Assembly (NCBI GenBank): GCA_001767495.1
Contig: MELA01000006.1
Location: 1 to 40,908, forward strand
Source: Acidobacteria bacterium RIFCSPLOWO2_12_FULL_65_11
GTDB taxonomy: Bacteria > Acidobacteriota > Vicinamibacteria > Vicinamibacterales > CAVVIG01
DNA length: 40,908 nucleotides
Reading direction: 5' to 3'
Shown: in pieces, positions 30,481-38,547 of the stretch
Position numbering within the stretch: the first letter of the stretch is position 1
Layout of the letters: every line of letters starts with the position of its first letter
Made by a program: the position numbers and the translations under genes
Notes under the pieces: model-generated
Seen by the model: only the letters and a program-made list of their open reading frames with translations
Told to the model about the DNA's origin: nothing
The model's database searches: none

Positions 30481-32286
30481 GTGACCATGAACGATCGGGC
30501 CGCCGCCGTCGCATTCATCCTGCTCACGACGGCTCTGCCGTCTCGGGCGGTCGCGCAGCACGATCTCTCCGGCGAATGGAGCGCCCGGTACCACGAAGAC
30601 CAGGAGCATCGAATCCCGGGGCCTCTGCTCGGCGACTACACCGGTCTTCCGATTAACGATGCCGCCCGCCTCAAGGCCGACAGCTGGGACGCGTCCATCC
30701 TTGCCTTGCGCGAGCATCAAGCCAAACCCCACCCCTCGACGTACTCGCTTCGTGGCCCGGCGAACATCCGGATTCGCAAAGAAGTCGATCCGGTCACACT
30801 TGAGACCATCGCCTACGAGCTGTTCGGCACGTTCGGACAGGCGACCCGCACGATTTGGCTGGACGGCCGGCCGCATCCGGGACCCTACGCCGCGCACACG
30901 TGGGCTGGCTTCTCCACCGGCGTGTGGGACGGCGACACGCTGAGGGTGACGAGCACGCACTTCAAGGCTGGCTGGATCCAGCGCAACGGCGTCGCGCACA
31001 GCGACGAAGCGACGATGACAGAGCATTTCATCCGCCACGGCGACCTGCTGACGGTCGTCAGCTTCGTCCACGACCCGATGTATCTCGAGGAACCGTTCGT
31101 CCGAAGCACGAATTTTGTGCTGAGCCCCGCTCAAGAAATCGGCCGCACGCAGTTCGACGTCGTGGACGAAGTCGTGGGCCGGCCCAAGGGCCACGTCCCA
31201 CACCACCTGCCCGGGTCGCCCGGTGCGCAGCTCAAGCTGACTGAGTTCGCGTCGGCCCACCGGCTGCCGCCCTCAGCGGCCAGAGGCGGCGCCGAGACGA
31301 CGTATCCCGAGTACCAAGTCAAGATGTTACGGCCACCGTCATCATCGGCCAGCGCCGCCAGCGTCGCGCGGGTCGAGGCGACTGAGGTCCCGCGGCGCGC
31401 CCAGGGCGAGCAAACCCGCGACGAACAGATTCTGCTGATGCCCGTGCAAGGCAACGTGCACATGCTCGTCGGCGCCGGCGGCAACATCACCGTGCAAATC
31501 GGCGACGAAGGCGTGCTCCTCGTGGATACCGGATCGGGCGGGCCGAACGACAAGGTGCTCGCGGCCATTCGACAAGTCACCGACAAGCCGATTCGTATCC
31601 TCGTCAACAGCCACGTTCATGCCGACCATGTGGGCGGGAACGAGGAGTTCGCGAAAGCTGGCAGGTGGTTCGGCGGCAATGCGCCCGGCAACTTCGGCCT
31701 GCCCACGACCAACGCGCGCGTAATCGCGCACGAGCGCGTGCTCGCCAGGATGAGCGCACCGACCGGACAGAGGGCGCCAAGTCCCTTCGGCGCGTGGCCG
31801 ACCGAGACGTTCTTCGGCAGCGACAAGGAGATCTTCTTCAACGACGAAGCCATTCAACTCCTGCATCAACCCGCCGCCCACACCGACGGTGATGTCGTCG
31901 TGTTCTTCCGCCGGTCGGACGTCGTGGTTGCCGGCGACCTGTTCGTCACGACGAGCTACCCGGTCATCGACGCCGAGAACGGCGGCAGCGTTCAGGGGAT
32001 CCTCGACGGGTTGAATCGAATTCTCGACCTCACCATCCCCAAGGACAAGCAGGAAGGCGGCACGTACGTGGTTCCCGGCCACGGACGGCTGTGCGACGAA
32101 GCCGATGTCGTCGAGTACCGAGACATGGTCACGATCGTGCGCGATCGCATTCAGAATCTGGTTCAGAAAGGGATGACGCTCGCGCAGATCAAGGCTGAGA
32201 AGCCCACGCTCGATTATGACGGCCGTTACGGATCGAGCGACACCTTCATCGAAGCCGTCTATCGAGACCTCACGCGGCCACGGTAG
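30481..32286 (+). CDS. Exported metallo-beta-lactamase-fold hydrolase with an unrecognised N-terminal domain
   Basis: A 601-aa protein with a signal peptide (AAVAFILLTTALPSRAVAQ). Residues 26-230 form a domain I cannot name (HDLSGEWSARYHEDQEHRIP ... HTWAGFSTGVWDGDTLRVTS ... TMTEHFIRHGDLLTV). From about residue 320 comes a metallo-beta-lactamase fold: VLLVDTGSGGPNDKVL, the zinc motif HVHADHVGG (H378, H380, D382, H383), HTDGDVVVFF and VPGHGRLCD. The hydrolase part lies in the periplasm, and the substrate is unknown. It follows the cytochrome-PQQ gene by 46 nt on the same strand, so it may act in the same oxidation process. A second ATG at 30487 is possible. Confidence 0.83.
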   Translation: MTMNDRAAAVAFILLTTALPSRAVAQHDLSGEWSARYHEDQEHRIPGPLLGDYTGLPINDAARLKADSWDASILALREHQAKPHPSTYSLRGPANIRIRKEVDPVTLETIAYELFGTFGQATRTIWLDGRPHPGPYAAHTWAGFSTGVWDGDTLRVTSTHFKAGWIQRNGVAHSDEATMTEHFIRHGDLLTVVSFVHDPMYLEEPFVRSTNFVLSPAQEIGRTQFDVVDEVVGRPKGHVPHHLPGSPGAQLKLTEFASAHRLPPSAARGGAETTYPEYQVKMLRPPSSSASAASVARVEATEVPRRAQGEQTRDEQILLMPVQGNVHMLVGAGGNITVQIGDEGVLLVDTGSGGPNDKVLAAIRQVTDKPIRILVNSHVHADHVGGNEEFAKAGRWFGGNAPGNFGLPTTNARVIAHERVLARMSAPTGQRAPSPFGAWPTETFFGSDKEIFFNDEAIQLLHQPAAHTDGDVVVFFRRSDVVVAGDLFVTTSYPVIDAENGGSVQGILDGLNRILDLTIPKDKQEGGTYVVPGHGRLCDEADVVEYRDMVTIVRDRIQNLVQKGMTLAQIKAEKPTLDYDGRYGSSDTFIEAVYRDLTRPR

Positions 32287-32303
32287 CGGGATCGCAACAC
32301 CGC

Positions 32304-33725
32304 TCAGCGGGTCACGGCGTCCTTGACCGCCTCCAGCGTCCCGTCGATTCGCAGGATGCGACGTGGGCGTGACAGCGCGTCGCCGAGCGGCTGCGGTTTG
32401 AGGACCGGCCGGCCGATGATGGGCTCGACGATTTCGCCGAACTTCGCGGGGTGCGCCGTTGCGAGGAAGACAGCAGGGCCGGCGGACCTCGTCACGGCCC
32501 GACTAAAGCCGGACACGACGTCAGCTTTCAGGTGCGCGTCAGATTGCAGGAACGATTTCAGCCCTAAATAGGCGACCGCGGAATGCGGGTCGAGCAGGTA
32601 GCCGCGCTCGTCGTAAATGCGCCGGATGGTCGCGCGGACCTCATCGTCGTCATGGCGACTGCCCACGAGGTCGCGCTTGAGGGCCTCCAGATCGCCCGCA
32701 TACAGCCACATCAGCCGCTCGAAGTTGCTCGGGTTGCCGACGTCCATGGCGTTCGAGAGCGTGTGCACCGATGCCCGCGGCTCGAAGCGGCCGGTCGCCA
32801 GATACGCCGGCACCACGTCATTGGCGTTGGTTGCCGCGACGAATCGCCCAATGGGAAGGCCCGCGCGCTTCATCATCAAGCCGGCCGTCAGGTTCCCGAA
32901 GTTTCCGCTCGGCGTCGAAAAGGTCACATCCGATCCCGTTGGTCCGGCTGAAGCCGGACCCCACGTACGCGACGTGCGCATGCGGGCGACGGCGTGCGCG
33001 TAGTAGATCATCTGCGGCAGCAGCCGGCCGATGTTGATGGAGTTGGCCGACGTCATATGGCGGGCCAACTCGGGATCGGCGAAACCGGCCTTGGCCAGCC
33101 GCTGACAGTCGTCGAAGCGCCCGGCAACCGCGTACGCACTGACGTTGCCCGCCTCACCGTTGAACATCGTCAACTGCGCTTCCTGCGTGGGGCTGACGCG
33201 GCCGTCGGGGTACAGCACCACGACTCGCGTATGCGGAACGGCGTGGAAGGCATGCGCGACGGCGCTGCCGGTATCCCCGGAGGTCGCCACGAGCACGGTC
33301 AGCGGCTCGTCCCCAACCCAGAGCGCGGCCATCAGCCGCGCCATCACGCGCGCTCCGATGTCCTTGAACGCGAGCGTGGGGCCGTGGAAGAGCTCGAGCG
33401 CGTGGACGCCCGGCTCGACCTCGACCAAGGGAATCGGAAAGTCGAGCGCGTCGACGAGCACCGCCCGCAGGGCCGCCGGATCGAGCTCATCGCCCACAAA
33501 CGGGCGCAGCACGCGAAAACCGACCTCGGGGAGCGAGAGCGACGGCAGCTCAGCCAGCTCGCCAGGCGACCAGCGAGCAATCGACTCGGGGACGTACAAG
33601 CCACAGTCTGGCGCCAGTCCGTCGAAGATCGCCGCGGCCAACGACACGGCCGGCCCGCCGCCGCCCCACGATTCGCTCGGGACGCCCTGAGCCGGCCGAA
33701 AGGCTCGCGTGGTTACGAAACGCAT
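32304..33725 (-). CDS. thrC: Threonine synthase with two in-frame palindrome insertions
   Basis: A 473-aa PLP enzyme converting O-phosphohomoserine to threonine. HGPTLAFKDIGAR carries the PLP lysine K121. LVATSGDTGSAVAHAF, SANSINIGRLLPQ and FSTPSGNFGNLTAGL are the other active-site blocks, and FLATAHPAKFGEI is the C-terminal signature. Two extra segments interrupt conserved sequence: residues about 251-266 (TSRTWGPASAGPTGSD) and about 402-413 (DVVSGFSRAVTR). Both are encoded by copies of the palindrome core. The N-terminus also has about 16 extra residues (AFRPAQGVPSESWGGG). The gene overlaps thrB by 13 nt and ends a four-gene operon. It probably remains functional, since both insertions keep the frame. 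Confidence 0.92.
   Translation of the reverse strand: MRFVTTRAFRPAQGVPSESWGGGGPAVSLAAAIFDGLAPDCGLYVPESIARWSPGELAELPSLSLPEVGFRVLRPFVGDELDPAALRAVLVDALDFPIPLVEVEPGVHALELFHGPTLAFKDIGARVMARLMAALWVGDEPLTVLVATSGDTGSAVAHAFHAVPHTRVVVLYPDGRVSPTQEAQLTMFNGEAGNVSAYAVAGRFDDCQRLAKAGFADPELARHMTSANSINIGRLLPQMIYYAHAVARMRTSRTWGPASAGPTGSDVTFSTPSGNFGNLTAGLMMKRAGLPIGRFVAATNANDVVPAYLATGRFEPRASVHTLSNAMDVGNPSNFERLMWLYAGDLEALKRDLVGSRHDDDEVRATIRRIYDERGYLLDPHSAVAYLGLKSFLQSDAHLKADVVSGFSRAVTRSAGPAVFLATAHPAKFGEIVEPIIGRPVLKPQPLGDALSRPRRILRIDGTLEAVKDAVTR
32496..32518 (-). repeat. Palindrome core inside thrC, copy A
   Basis: On the coding strand GTGTCCGGCTTTAGTCGGGC matches the left half of the double-hairpin element (GTGTCCGGCTTTAGCCGGAC) with two changes. 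It is read as VSGFSRA in thrC, between SFLQSDAHLK and the conserved FLATAHPAKF block, where an extra loop is expected to be tolerated. Confidence 0.7.
32941..32969 (-). repeat. Palindrome core inside thrC, copy B
   Basis: GGTCCGGC-TGAA-GCCGGACC is a perfect 8-bp hairpin identical to one arm of the intergenic elements. In thrC it is read as GPASAGP, a different frame from copy A, just before the conserved FSTPSGNFGN motif. Confidence 0.75.
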
Positions 33726-34666
33726 GAGACCACGCGAGCCCCTTGCGGGGCAATGGAGGAGATGTACGCCTGCGGCTCGCCGCCGATGTGGGCCTTGACC
33801 GCGCGCACCATGGCCTCGACGATCCGCGCGGCCACGTCGGTGCCACGGCAGAGCGCGAACAGCGACGGCCCCGATCCGGACAGGCTGCAGCCGAGCGCCC
33901 CCGCATCGAGCGCTGCGCGCTTGATGGCCGCGAGCCCTGGGACGAGCGGTGCCCGGCGTGGCTCGGCGATCGTGTCCTCGAGCGCGCGCGCGATGAGCGC
34001 AAAGTCCGACCGGTGGAGACCGTCGACGAGCGCCCCAAGATTCGCCCACTGCCGGATGGCATCGCCAAGCGGTACGGTGGTACCGAGCAGCGCGCGTGCC
34101 TTCGCGGTCTCGATCTCGAGATCGGGATGGACGACGACCGCCGTGAGTCCCGAAGGAATCGGCAAGCGGACGATGTCGGGGGGATTGGGATGACGGACCA
34201 GCACGAACCCTCCGCAGATGGCCGGTGCGATGTTATCCAGATGCGCCGACCCGGCGCCAAGTCGCTCGCCCTCGAACGCCGCCGTGACGAGCATCTCGAT
34301 GGGCGCGTGCGCGTCGAAGAGCGCATCGACGGCGACGACGGCCGCCGCGGCGCTGGCGGCGCTCCCGCCAAGACCACTCGAGAGCGGCAGCCCCTTCGCA
34401 ATGCTGAGCGCCACGCCGCGCCGCTCGCCGATGGCGGTGAGCAGCGCCTGCGCCGCCACACCGGCCGTGTTGCGAGACGCGTCGCGCGGCAGGCGGCCCG
34501 CGTCGCCCGTGATGGCATCGATTCGAATGCCGCGCACGCCCCAGGGCGCGAGCCGCGCGCTCACTTCGTCGCCCGGACGCTCGAGCGCGAAGCCCAGCAC
34601 GTCGAACCCGCACGCGACGTTGCTGACGGTGGCCGGCGCAAAGGCCGTCACGACGCGGTCAGTCAC
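33713..34666 (-). CDS. thrB: Homoserine kinase
   Basis: A 317-aa GHMP-family kinase that phosphorylates homoserine, giving the substrate of ThrC. FAPATVSNVACGFDVLGFAL is the homoserine-kinase N-terminus, GLPLSSGLGGSAASAAAAV the ATP-binding glycine-rich loop, and GCSLSGSGPSLFALC the third GHMP motif. It overlaps the upstream dehydrogenase gene by 8 nt and thrC by 13 nt, so expression is coupled. All motifs are present and the length is normal. Confidence 0.93.
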   Translation of the reverse strand: MTDRVVTAFAPATVSNVACGFDVLGFALERPGDEVSARLAPWGVRGIRIDAITGDAGRLPRDASRNTAGVAAQALLTAIGERRGVALSIAKGLPLSSGLGGSAASAAAAVVAVDALFDAHAPIEMLVTAAFEGERLGAGSAHLDNIAPAICGGFVLVRHPNPPDIVRLPIPSGLTAVVVHPDLEIETAKARALLGTTVPLGDAIRQWANLGALVDGLHRSDFALIARALEDTIAEPRRAPLVPGLAAIKRAALDAGALGCSLSGSGPSLFALCRGTDVAARIVEAMVRAVKAHIGGEPQAYISSIAPQGARVVSCVS

Positions 34667-35675
34667 GGCCGTACCGCCGCCGAACGGCGGGAATCAGGTA
34701 GTCGCGAAACGCACTTTGGAAATCGTACATCGGTTCGAACCCCCAGTCGGTCCGCGCCGCCGAATCGTCGACGTCGGCCGGCCACGAGTCGACGATCGCC
34801 TGCCGCTTCTCGTCGACCGCATAGGTAATCGTCGCCTCAGGGAACGCCCGCAATACGACGGCACGGATCTCGGCTGCCGACGCACTGAACGCCCGCAGGT
34901 TGTACTCCGTGCGCGTGAGGCACGCGCGCGGCACCGAGGCCAGCTTCAGGAGCGCCTCGACGCCGTCGGGCATCGTCATGAACGGCACGGTCGTGTCGGG
35001 CCTGACAAAACAGACATACGACTCACCCCTGGCGGCCGCGTGAATCATCTCGGACGCATAGTCCGACGTGCCACCCGAGGGCACCGTCTCGGCGGAAACC
35101 AGTCCCGGGAATCTCACCGCGCGAAAGTCCACGCGGCGCGTCACGTCGGCCGACAGCTGTTTGTAGTGCCGCGTGTAGTATCGGCCGAGCTGCTCGCAGG
35201 ACAGCTTGTTGCACCCGTAGAGCGTCACCGGATGAGTGTACTCGTCTTCACGCACGCACCCGGCGCGCGCCTTCGTCGCGGGATCGGCGAGGCCGTAGGC
35301 GGCGACCGATGACGGATAGACGAACAGGACGGGCCGGCCGTGCGATTCGCCTTGCCGTTGGGCAAACTCGAGCAGGTTGAGAGTGCCCTCGACGTTCACG
35401 TGGTGGGCGGTGGCCGGCGTGAACTCCGACCTCGTCGAGAGCCGGGCCGCGAGATGAAAGACCCGATCGACCTCGAACTCGGCCAGCACGCGCTCGAGGA
35501 GGCTCGTGTCGGTCACCGAGCCCACGAACTGGCGCGACACCCGCCGCGCGAGCCGAGGGTCGAGCGGCATCACGTCGAGCGTGACGAGCACCGAGCCCGA
35601 CGAGGCAAGCCGCGCGATCAGTTCATGACCGATCTCGCCGCCCGCACCAGTGACGATGGTGACGGGTTTCCGCAC
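34659..35675 (-). CDS. SDR-type NAD-dependent dehydrogenase, probable L-threonine dehydrogenase
   Basis: A 338-aa extended short-chain dehydrogenase. PVTIVTGAGGEIGHELIARL binds NAD, FVYPSSVAAYG supplies the Ser/Thr region and LYGCNKLSCEQLGRYY the YxxxK catalytic pair. The C-terminal block IVDSWPADVDDSAARTDWGF closely resembles that of SDR-type L-threonine 3-dehydrogenases (as in the animal TDH family), which separates it from sugar epimerases. Its position beside thrB and thrC supports threonine as substrate. It may alternatively be an uncharacterised epimerase. The GTG start (35675) shares one base with the stop of the preceding gene, and its end overlaps thrB. Confidence 0.75.
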   Translation of the reverse strand: MRKPVTIVTGAGGEIGHELIARLASSGSVLVTLDVMPLDPRLARRVSRQFVGSVTDTSLLERVLAEFEVDRVFHLAARLSTRSEFTPATAHHVNVEGTLNLLEFAQRQGESHGRPVLFVYPSSVAAYGLADPATKARAGCVREDEYTHPVTLYGCNKLSCEQLGRYYTRHYKQLSADVTRRVDFRAVRFPGLVSAETVPSGGTSDYASEMIHAAARGESYVCFVRPDTTVPFMTMPDGVEALLKLASVPRACLTRTEYNLRAFSASAAEIRAVVLRAFPEATITYAVDEKRQAIVDSWPADVDDSAARTDWGFEPMYDFQSAFRDYLIPAVRRRYGRD

Positions 35676-36178
35676 TAGGCTCCGGGCTCGAGTGTCTGCA
35701 CAACGGCGGCCAGGCTCCCCCACGTCTGCGGATCCTGACAGAGCAGCGTGCGCAAGTACAGCCCGACGACGTCGGGCGGGAACTGCCCCGCAATGCGCGC
35801 CACGGCCGGGCCGAGCTTGGCGGCATCGGGCATCACCTCGTCCTGCTGGATCAACCCGTTGTCATGCGCGATCCCGAGCGCGTCGAGAAACGCACCCATC
35901 ATCGGCCGCTGTTCGGCCAGGTGATACAGCACCAAGACCCGGGCCGCCACCGGATCGGGAAGCGAGGGGAGGCTCGCCAGATGTCGCGCCTTGTGTTCGA
36001 GGTCGAGGCCGATGACGGTTTTCGGACGGAATTTTTTGTGCTGCGCGATGAGAAGTGCCGCCTGCGCCTGATCGCCCTTGGCCTCCTGGTCGGCCCAGAA
36101 CGCGCGAGCGGCAACGAGCCGTAACGCGGCAGTCATGCTCTTCCACAATCGTGAAGGCGTCAACGTCGAGTCGATCAT
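35675..36178 (-). CDS. Hypothetical protein, first gene of the threonine operon
   Basis: A 167-aa helical protein (MIDSTLTPSRLWKSMTAALR ... FWADQEAKGDQAQAALLIAQ ... VLVLYHLAEQRPMMGAFLDA). I do not recognise the family and see neither signal peptide nor membrane segment. A TAGAAT box at 36186-36191 lies 7 nt before the ATG at 36178, so I chose that start. Upstream in-frame ATGs reach 36199 but lie in or above the -10 box. Its stop shares one base with the GTG of the dehydrogenase, which places it in the threonine operon without revealing its function. Confidence 0.65.
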   Translation of the reverse strand: MIDSTLTPSRLWKSMTAALRLVAARAFWADQEAKGDQAQAALLIAQHKKFRPKTVIGLDLEHKARHLASLPSLPDPVAARVLVLYHLAEQRPMMGAFLDALGIAHDNGLIQQDEVMPDAAKLGPAVARIAGQFPPDVVGLYLRTLLCQDPQTWGSLAAVVQTLEPGA

Positions 36179-36185
36179 CATGCAC

Positions 36186-36191
36186 ATTCTA
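36186..36191 (-). promoter_or_regulatory. -10 box of the threonine operon, leaderless type
   Basis: TAGAAT on the minus strand with 7 nt to the ATG at 36178. The geometry matches the boxes before mntA and the Uma2 gene. No Shine-Dalgarno sequence is present. Confidence 0.4.
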
Positions 36192-36278
36192 TGACTCATC
36201 TCACAAAGCCGTGGCCCCTGGTCCCTCTGGCGCCTCCGGGCCCGGTTTCATTGTGGTATTCTCACGTCTTGGCTGACG

Positions 36279-36902
36279 ATGGACGAACCCACTGCCCACA
36301 TCGACCCTGAGCCGTCGGGCCTCACGGCGCCCGCCGCGTCGGTCGACGACGCGCTGGCCGACGTTTCTCCGGGGTGGGCCCGATGGGCACAGCTTGGCCG
36401 GGATATCCTCTCGGGGGCGCAGACGCTCATGTCGGCAGCCGTCTACGCCACGCTCATCGTCACCTTCGGGTTTCAGGTGGCCCGCGTGGATGGCATGAGC
36501 ATGGCGCCGACGCTCGAGGACCACGACCGCCTCATCGTCAACAAGCTCGTGTACGAGCTGGGCGACCCGCGTCCGGGCGACATCGTCATGCTGTACTACC
36601 CGGTGAACCCGGAGAAGATGTTCGTCAAACGCGTGATCGCGCAAGAGGGCGATACGGTGCGCATCGTCGACGGGCGTGTGTTCGTCAACGACGTCCCCCT
36701 GCACGACGACTACGTCCCGGCCGAGTTCCGCAGCCACGACGACTGGGGGCCGCAGGTAATTCAGCTCGGGTACTATTTCGTCATGGGCGACCATCGGAAC
36801 AACAGCTCCGACAGCCGTCACTGGGGACCGGTGCCCAAGAAATATATCGTGGGTAAGGTCAAAGTCCGGTGGTGGCCGCTCCAGGAGGCGCGCATCTTCT
36901 AG
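36279..36902 (+). CDS. lepB: Signal peptidase I
   Basis: A 207-aa S26A serine protease that removes signal peptides at the outer face of the cytoplasmic membrane. After a cytosolic N-terminus, one membrane segment spans about residues 46-68. The nucleophile lies in DGMSMAPTL (S74) and the general base in KMFVKRVIA (K117). GDHRNNSSDSRHWGPV is the conserved C-terminal box. All catalytic elements are intact. It stands at the head of a plus-strand pair with the PilZ gene (26-nt gap) and is divergent from the threonine operon. Confidence 0.93.
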   Translation: MDEPTAHIDPEPSGLTAPAASVDDALADVSPGWARWAQLGRDILSGAQTLMSAAVYATLIVTFGFQVARVDGMSMAPTLEDHDRLIVNKLVYELGDPRPGDIVMLYYPVNPEKMFVKRVIAQEGDTVRIVDGRVFVNDVPLHDDYVPAEFRSHDDWGPQVIQLGYYFVMGDHRNNSSDSRHWGPVPKKYIVGKVKVRWWPLQEARIF

Positions 36903-36928
36903 GTCGAGGGCCCTCCTGCGATTCTGCA

Positions 36929-38455
36929 ATGCCGGAATCTGAACGTATACTTGACCCCGTGTCCCAGCGCTGCATGGTCCTCATTGCCGCGCCCGACTTG
37001 ATGCCCAAGCTCAAGGCGCGCGCGGCCGACGCCAACGCCGAGCTTCTCACCTTCTCGGACACCGACGCGCTGCGCGCGCTCGAGGCCATCTTGAAGCGAC
37101 GGCCCGACGTGGTGGCACTCGAGCGCCTGTTTTCGGCCACCCCTCGCGGCACCGCGCTCATCAATCGCATCAAGGCCGATCCAACGCTGACCCAGGCGGA
37201 AATCCGGATCATCTCGCAGGACGGCGTACAGGCGGTGCTGGCGTCTGAACCGGCAGCCGCGCCAGCCAAGCCCGCGCCAGCCACACCTGTCACCACGACG
37301 CCGGCGCCCTCTGTTGACGTGTGGAGCGGCAACCAGCCGCGGCGCGTGGAGAGCGTGACGACTCCGGCAGCGGCCCACGCACGACCCGTCGCATCGGTCG
37401 CGCCGGTGGCCACGCCTTCGGTCAGGTCCGCGCCATCACCCGTCGCGCCGTCCAAGCCGGTCGCTCCGGTCAAGCCCGCGCCACCGCCGGCTGCCGCAGA
37501 CAAGCCGATCGTGGCGACTCCGCCAGCCGCTCCTCCGCCGCCCTCTGCCGCAGTGAAGCCGATCGTGACGGCTCCGTCCGCCGTCGCCGTACCGCCTGTG
37601 GCCGTGGCGAAGCCCGTTGCGGCGGCCGCACCGCCACTCGCACCACCGAAGCCGATTGCGGCGGCCTCAGTCGCCCGGGTGCCTGCTGTAGCTGCCGAGC
37701 CCGTCATCGACGCCATGCCAGCCGATGACGAGCCGCCGGTCGACGCGATCGGGCTGGTCGCTGAATTCGAATCGGCTGCCATGAATCTACCGGTTGAATG
37801 GATCGAAGCAGCCCCTGAGGCCGAGCCGACCGCGGAGGCCATCCTGACCCCTGAGACCGAACTTCTAGCGGAAGTCGAACTGGTCGCTGAGGTCGAGCTG
37901 GTTGCCGAGACGATGGCACCGGCGACAACCAAGGCGTCTGATGCGTTCGAAGTGATCACGAACGCGGGAGAAGTTGTCGCGCTCGAGCCGCCGGCGGCCA
38001 TCTCAGCCAAGCCGGTCATCGAGGCCGCACCGCCAGAGCCCGAAGCGCCGCCGGGTCCCACGGCCCCACCGGCAGCGGCCGCTTCTGCTCCCCCGGTCGC
38101 CGCGCCACCTGCCCCGCAAGCTCCACCGGAGATCGTGCCGCGGCTCGATCAAAAAGGGACGCGCCGCGCGCCGCGCTTCAAGATCGCCGAAACGGCGGGC
38201 TTGCTGCTCGATGGAACCGCCGGCACGCTCGTCGATTTGTCGAGGGTCGGTGTGCAAGTGCTCTCGAAAGGCGTGCTGAAGCCCAATCAGCGCGTGCGCA
38301 TGGCGCTCACCGACAAGCAGGGCGCGGTGAAGGTCAGCGGATCGGTCGCCTGGGCGTTATTCGAGATCCCGCCGCGCTACCGGGCGGGCATCGCGTTTCT
38401 CGACGCCGATCCCGCTGCGATCGATGCCTTCTGCGATCGACACAAACAGGGGTGA
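36929..38455 (+). CDS. PilZ-domain protein with receiver-like N-terminus and Ala/Pro-rich linker
   Basis: A 508-aa protein in three parts. Residues about 16-105 resemble a response-regulator receiver fold (VLIAAPDLMPKLKARAADAN ... RPDVVALERLFSATPRGTAL), but the phospho-acceptor pocket is not convincing. Residues about 110-400 are a low-complexity Ala/Pro/Val linker with an acidic stretch near 290-340. The C-terminal PilZ domain has RRAPRFKI and DLSRVGVQVLS, the c-di-GMP-binding RxxxR and (D/N)xSxxG motifs. It is probably a cytosolic c-di-GMP effector with a long tether, and the output is unknown. An internal ATG at 36974 is a possible alternative start. Confidence 0.8.
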   Translation: MPESERILDPVSQRCMVLIAAPDLMPKLKARAADANAELLTFSDTDALRALEAILKRRPDVVALERLFSATPRGTALINRIKADPTLTQAEIRIISQDGVQAVLASEPAAAPAKPAPATPVTTTPAPSVDVWSGNQPRRVESVTTPAAAHARPVASVAPVATPSVRSAPSPVAPSKPVAPVKPAPPPAAADKPIVATPPAAPPPPSAAVKPIVTAPSAVAVPPVAVAKPVAAAAPPLAPPKPIAAASVARVPAVAAEPVIDAMPADDEPPVDAIGLVAEFESAAMNLPVEWIEAAPEAEPTAEAILTPETELLAEVELVAEVELVAETMAPATTKASDAFEVITNAGEVVALEPPAAISAKPVIEAAPPEPEAPPGPTAPPAAAASAPPVAAPPAPQAPPEIVPRLDQKGTRRAPRFKIAETAGLLLDGTAGTLVDLSRVGVQVLSKGVLKPNQRVRMALTDKQGAVKVSGSVAWALFEIPPRYRAGIAFLDADPAAIDAFCDRHKQG

Positions 38456-38467
38456 GACTTCTGAATC

Positions 38468-38547
38468 GCAGGATTGCAGAATGGCAGGATTGCAGAATCG
38501 CAATCCCTGCATTTCAATCCTGCAATCCTGCAATCCTGCCGTCCTGC
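38468..38547. repeat. Tandem inverted repeat at the convergent PilZ/purA junction
   Basis: GCAGGATTGCAG occurs twice on the plus strand (38468-38479, 38484-38495) and is answered by three CAATCCTG-type units and a CCGTCCTGCAAT unit on the other arm (about 38515-38547). The whole can fold into a long hairpin between two converging genes, so it may act as a bidirectional terminator. The last codons of purA lie in its right arm. Confidence 0.7.

Noticed and set aside
28836-30527. 563-codon minus-strand and 546-codon plus-strand frames inside the cytochrome-PQQ gene
   Set aside because: Both are shadow frames of high-GC coding DNA with biased composition. The frame with CASCH and propeller motifs is clearly the real one.
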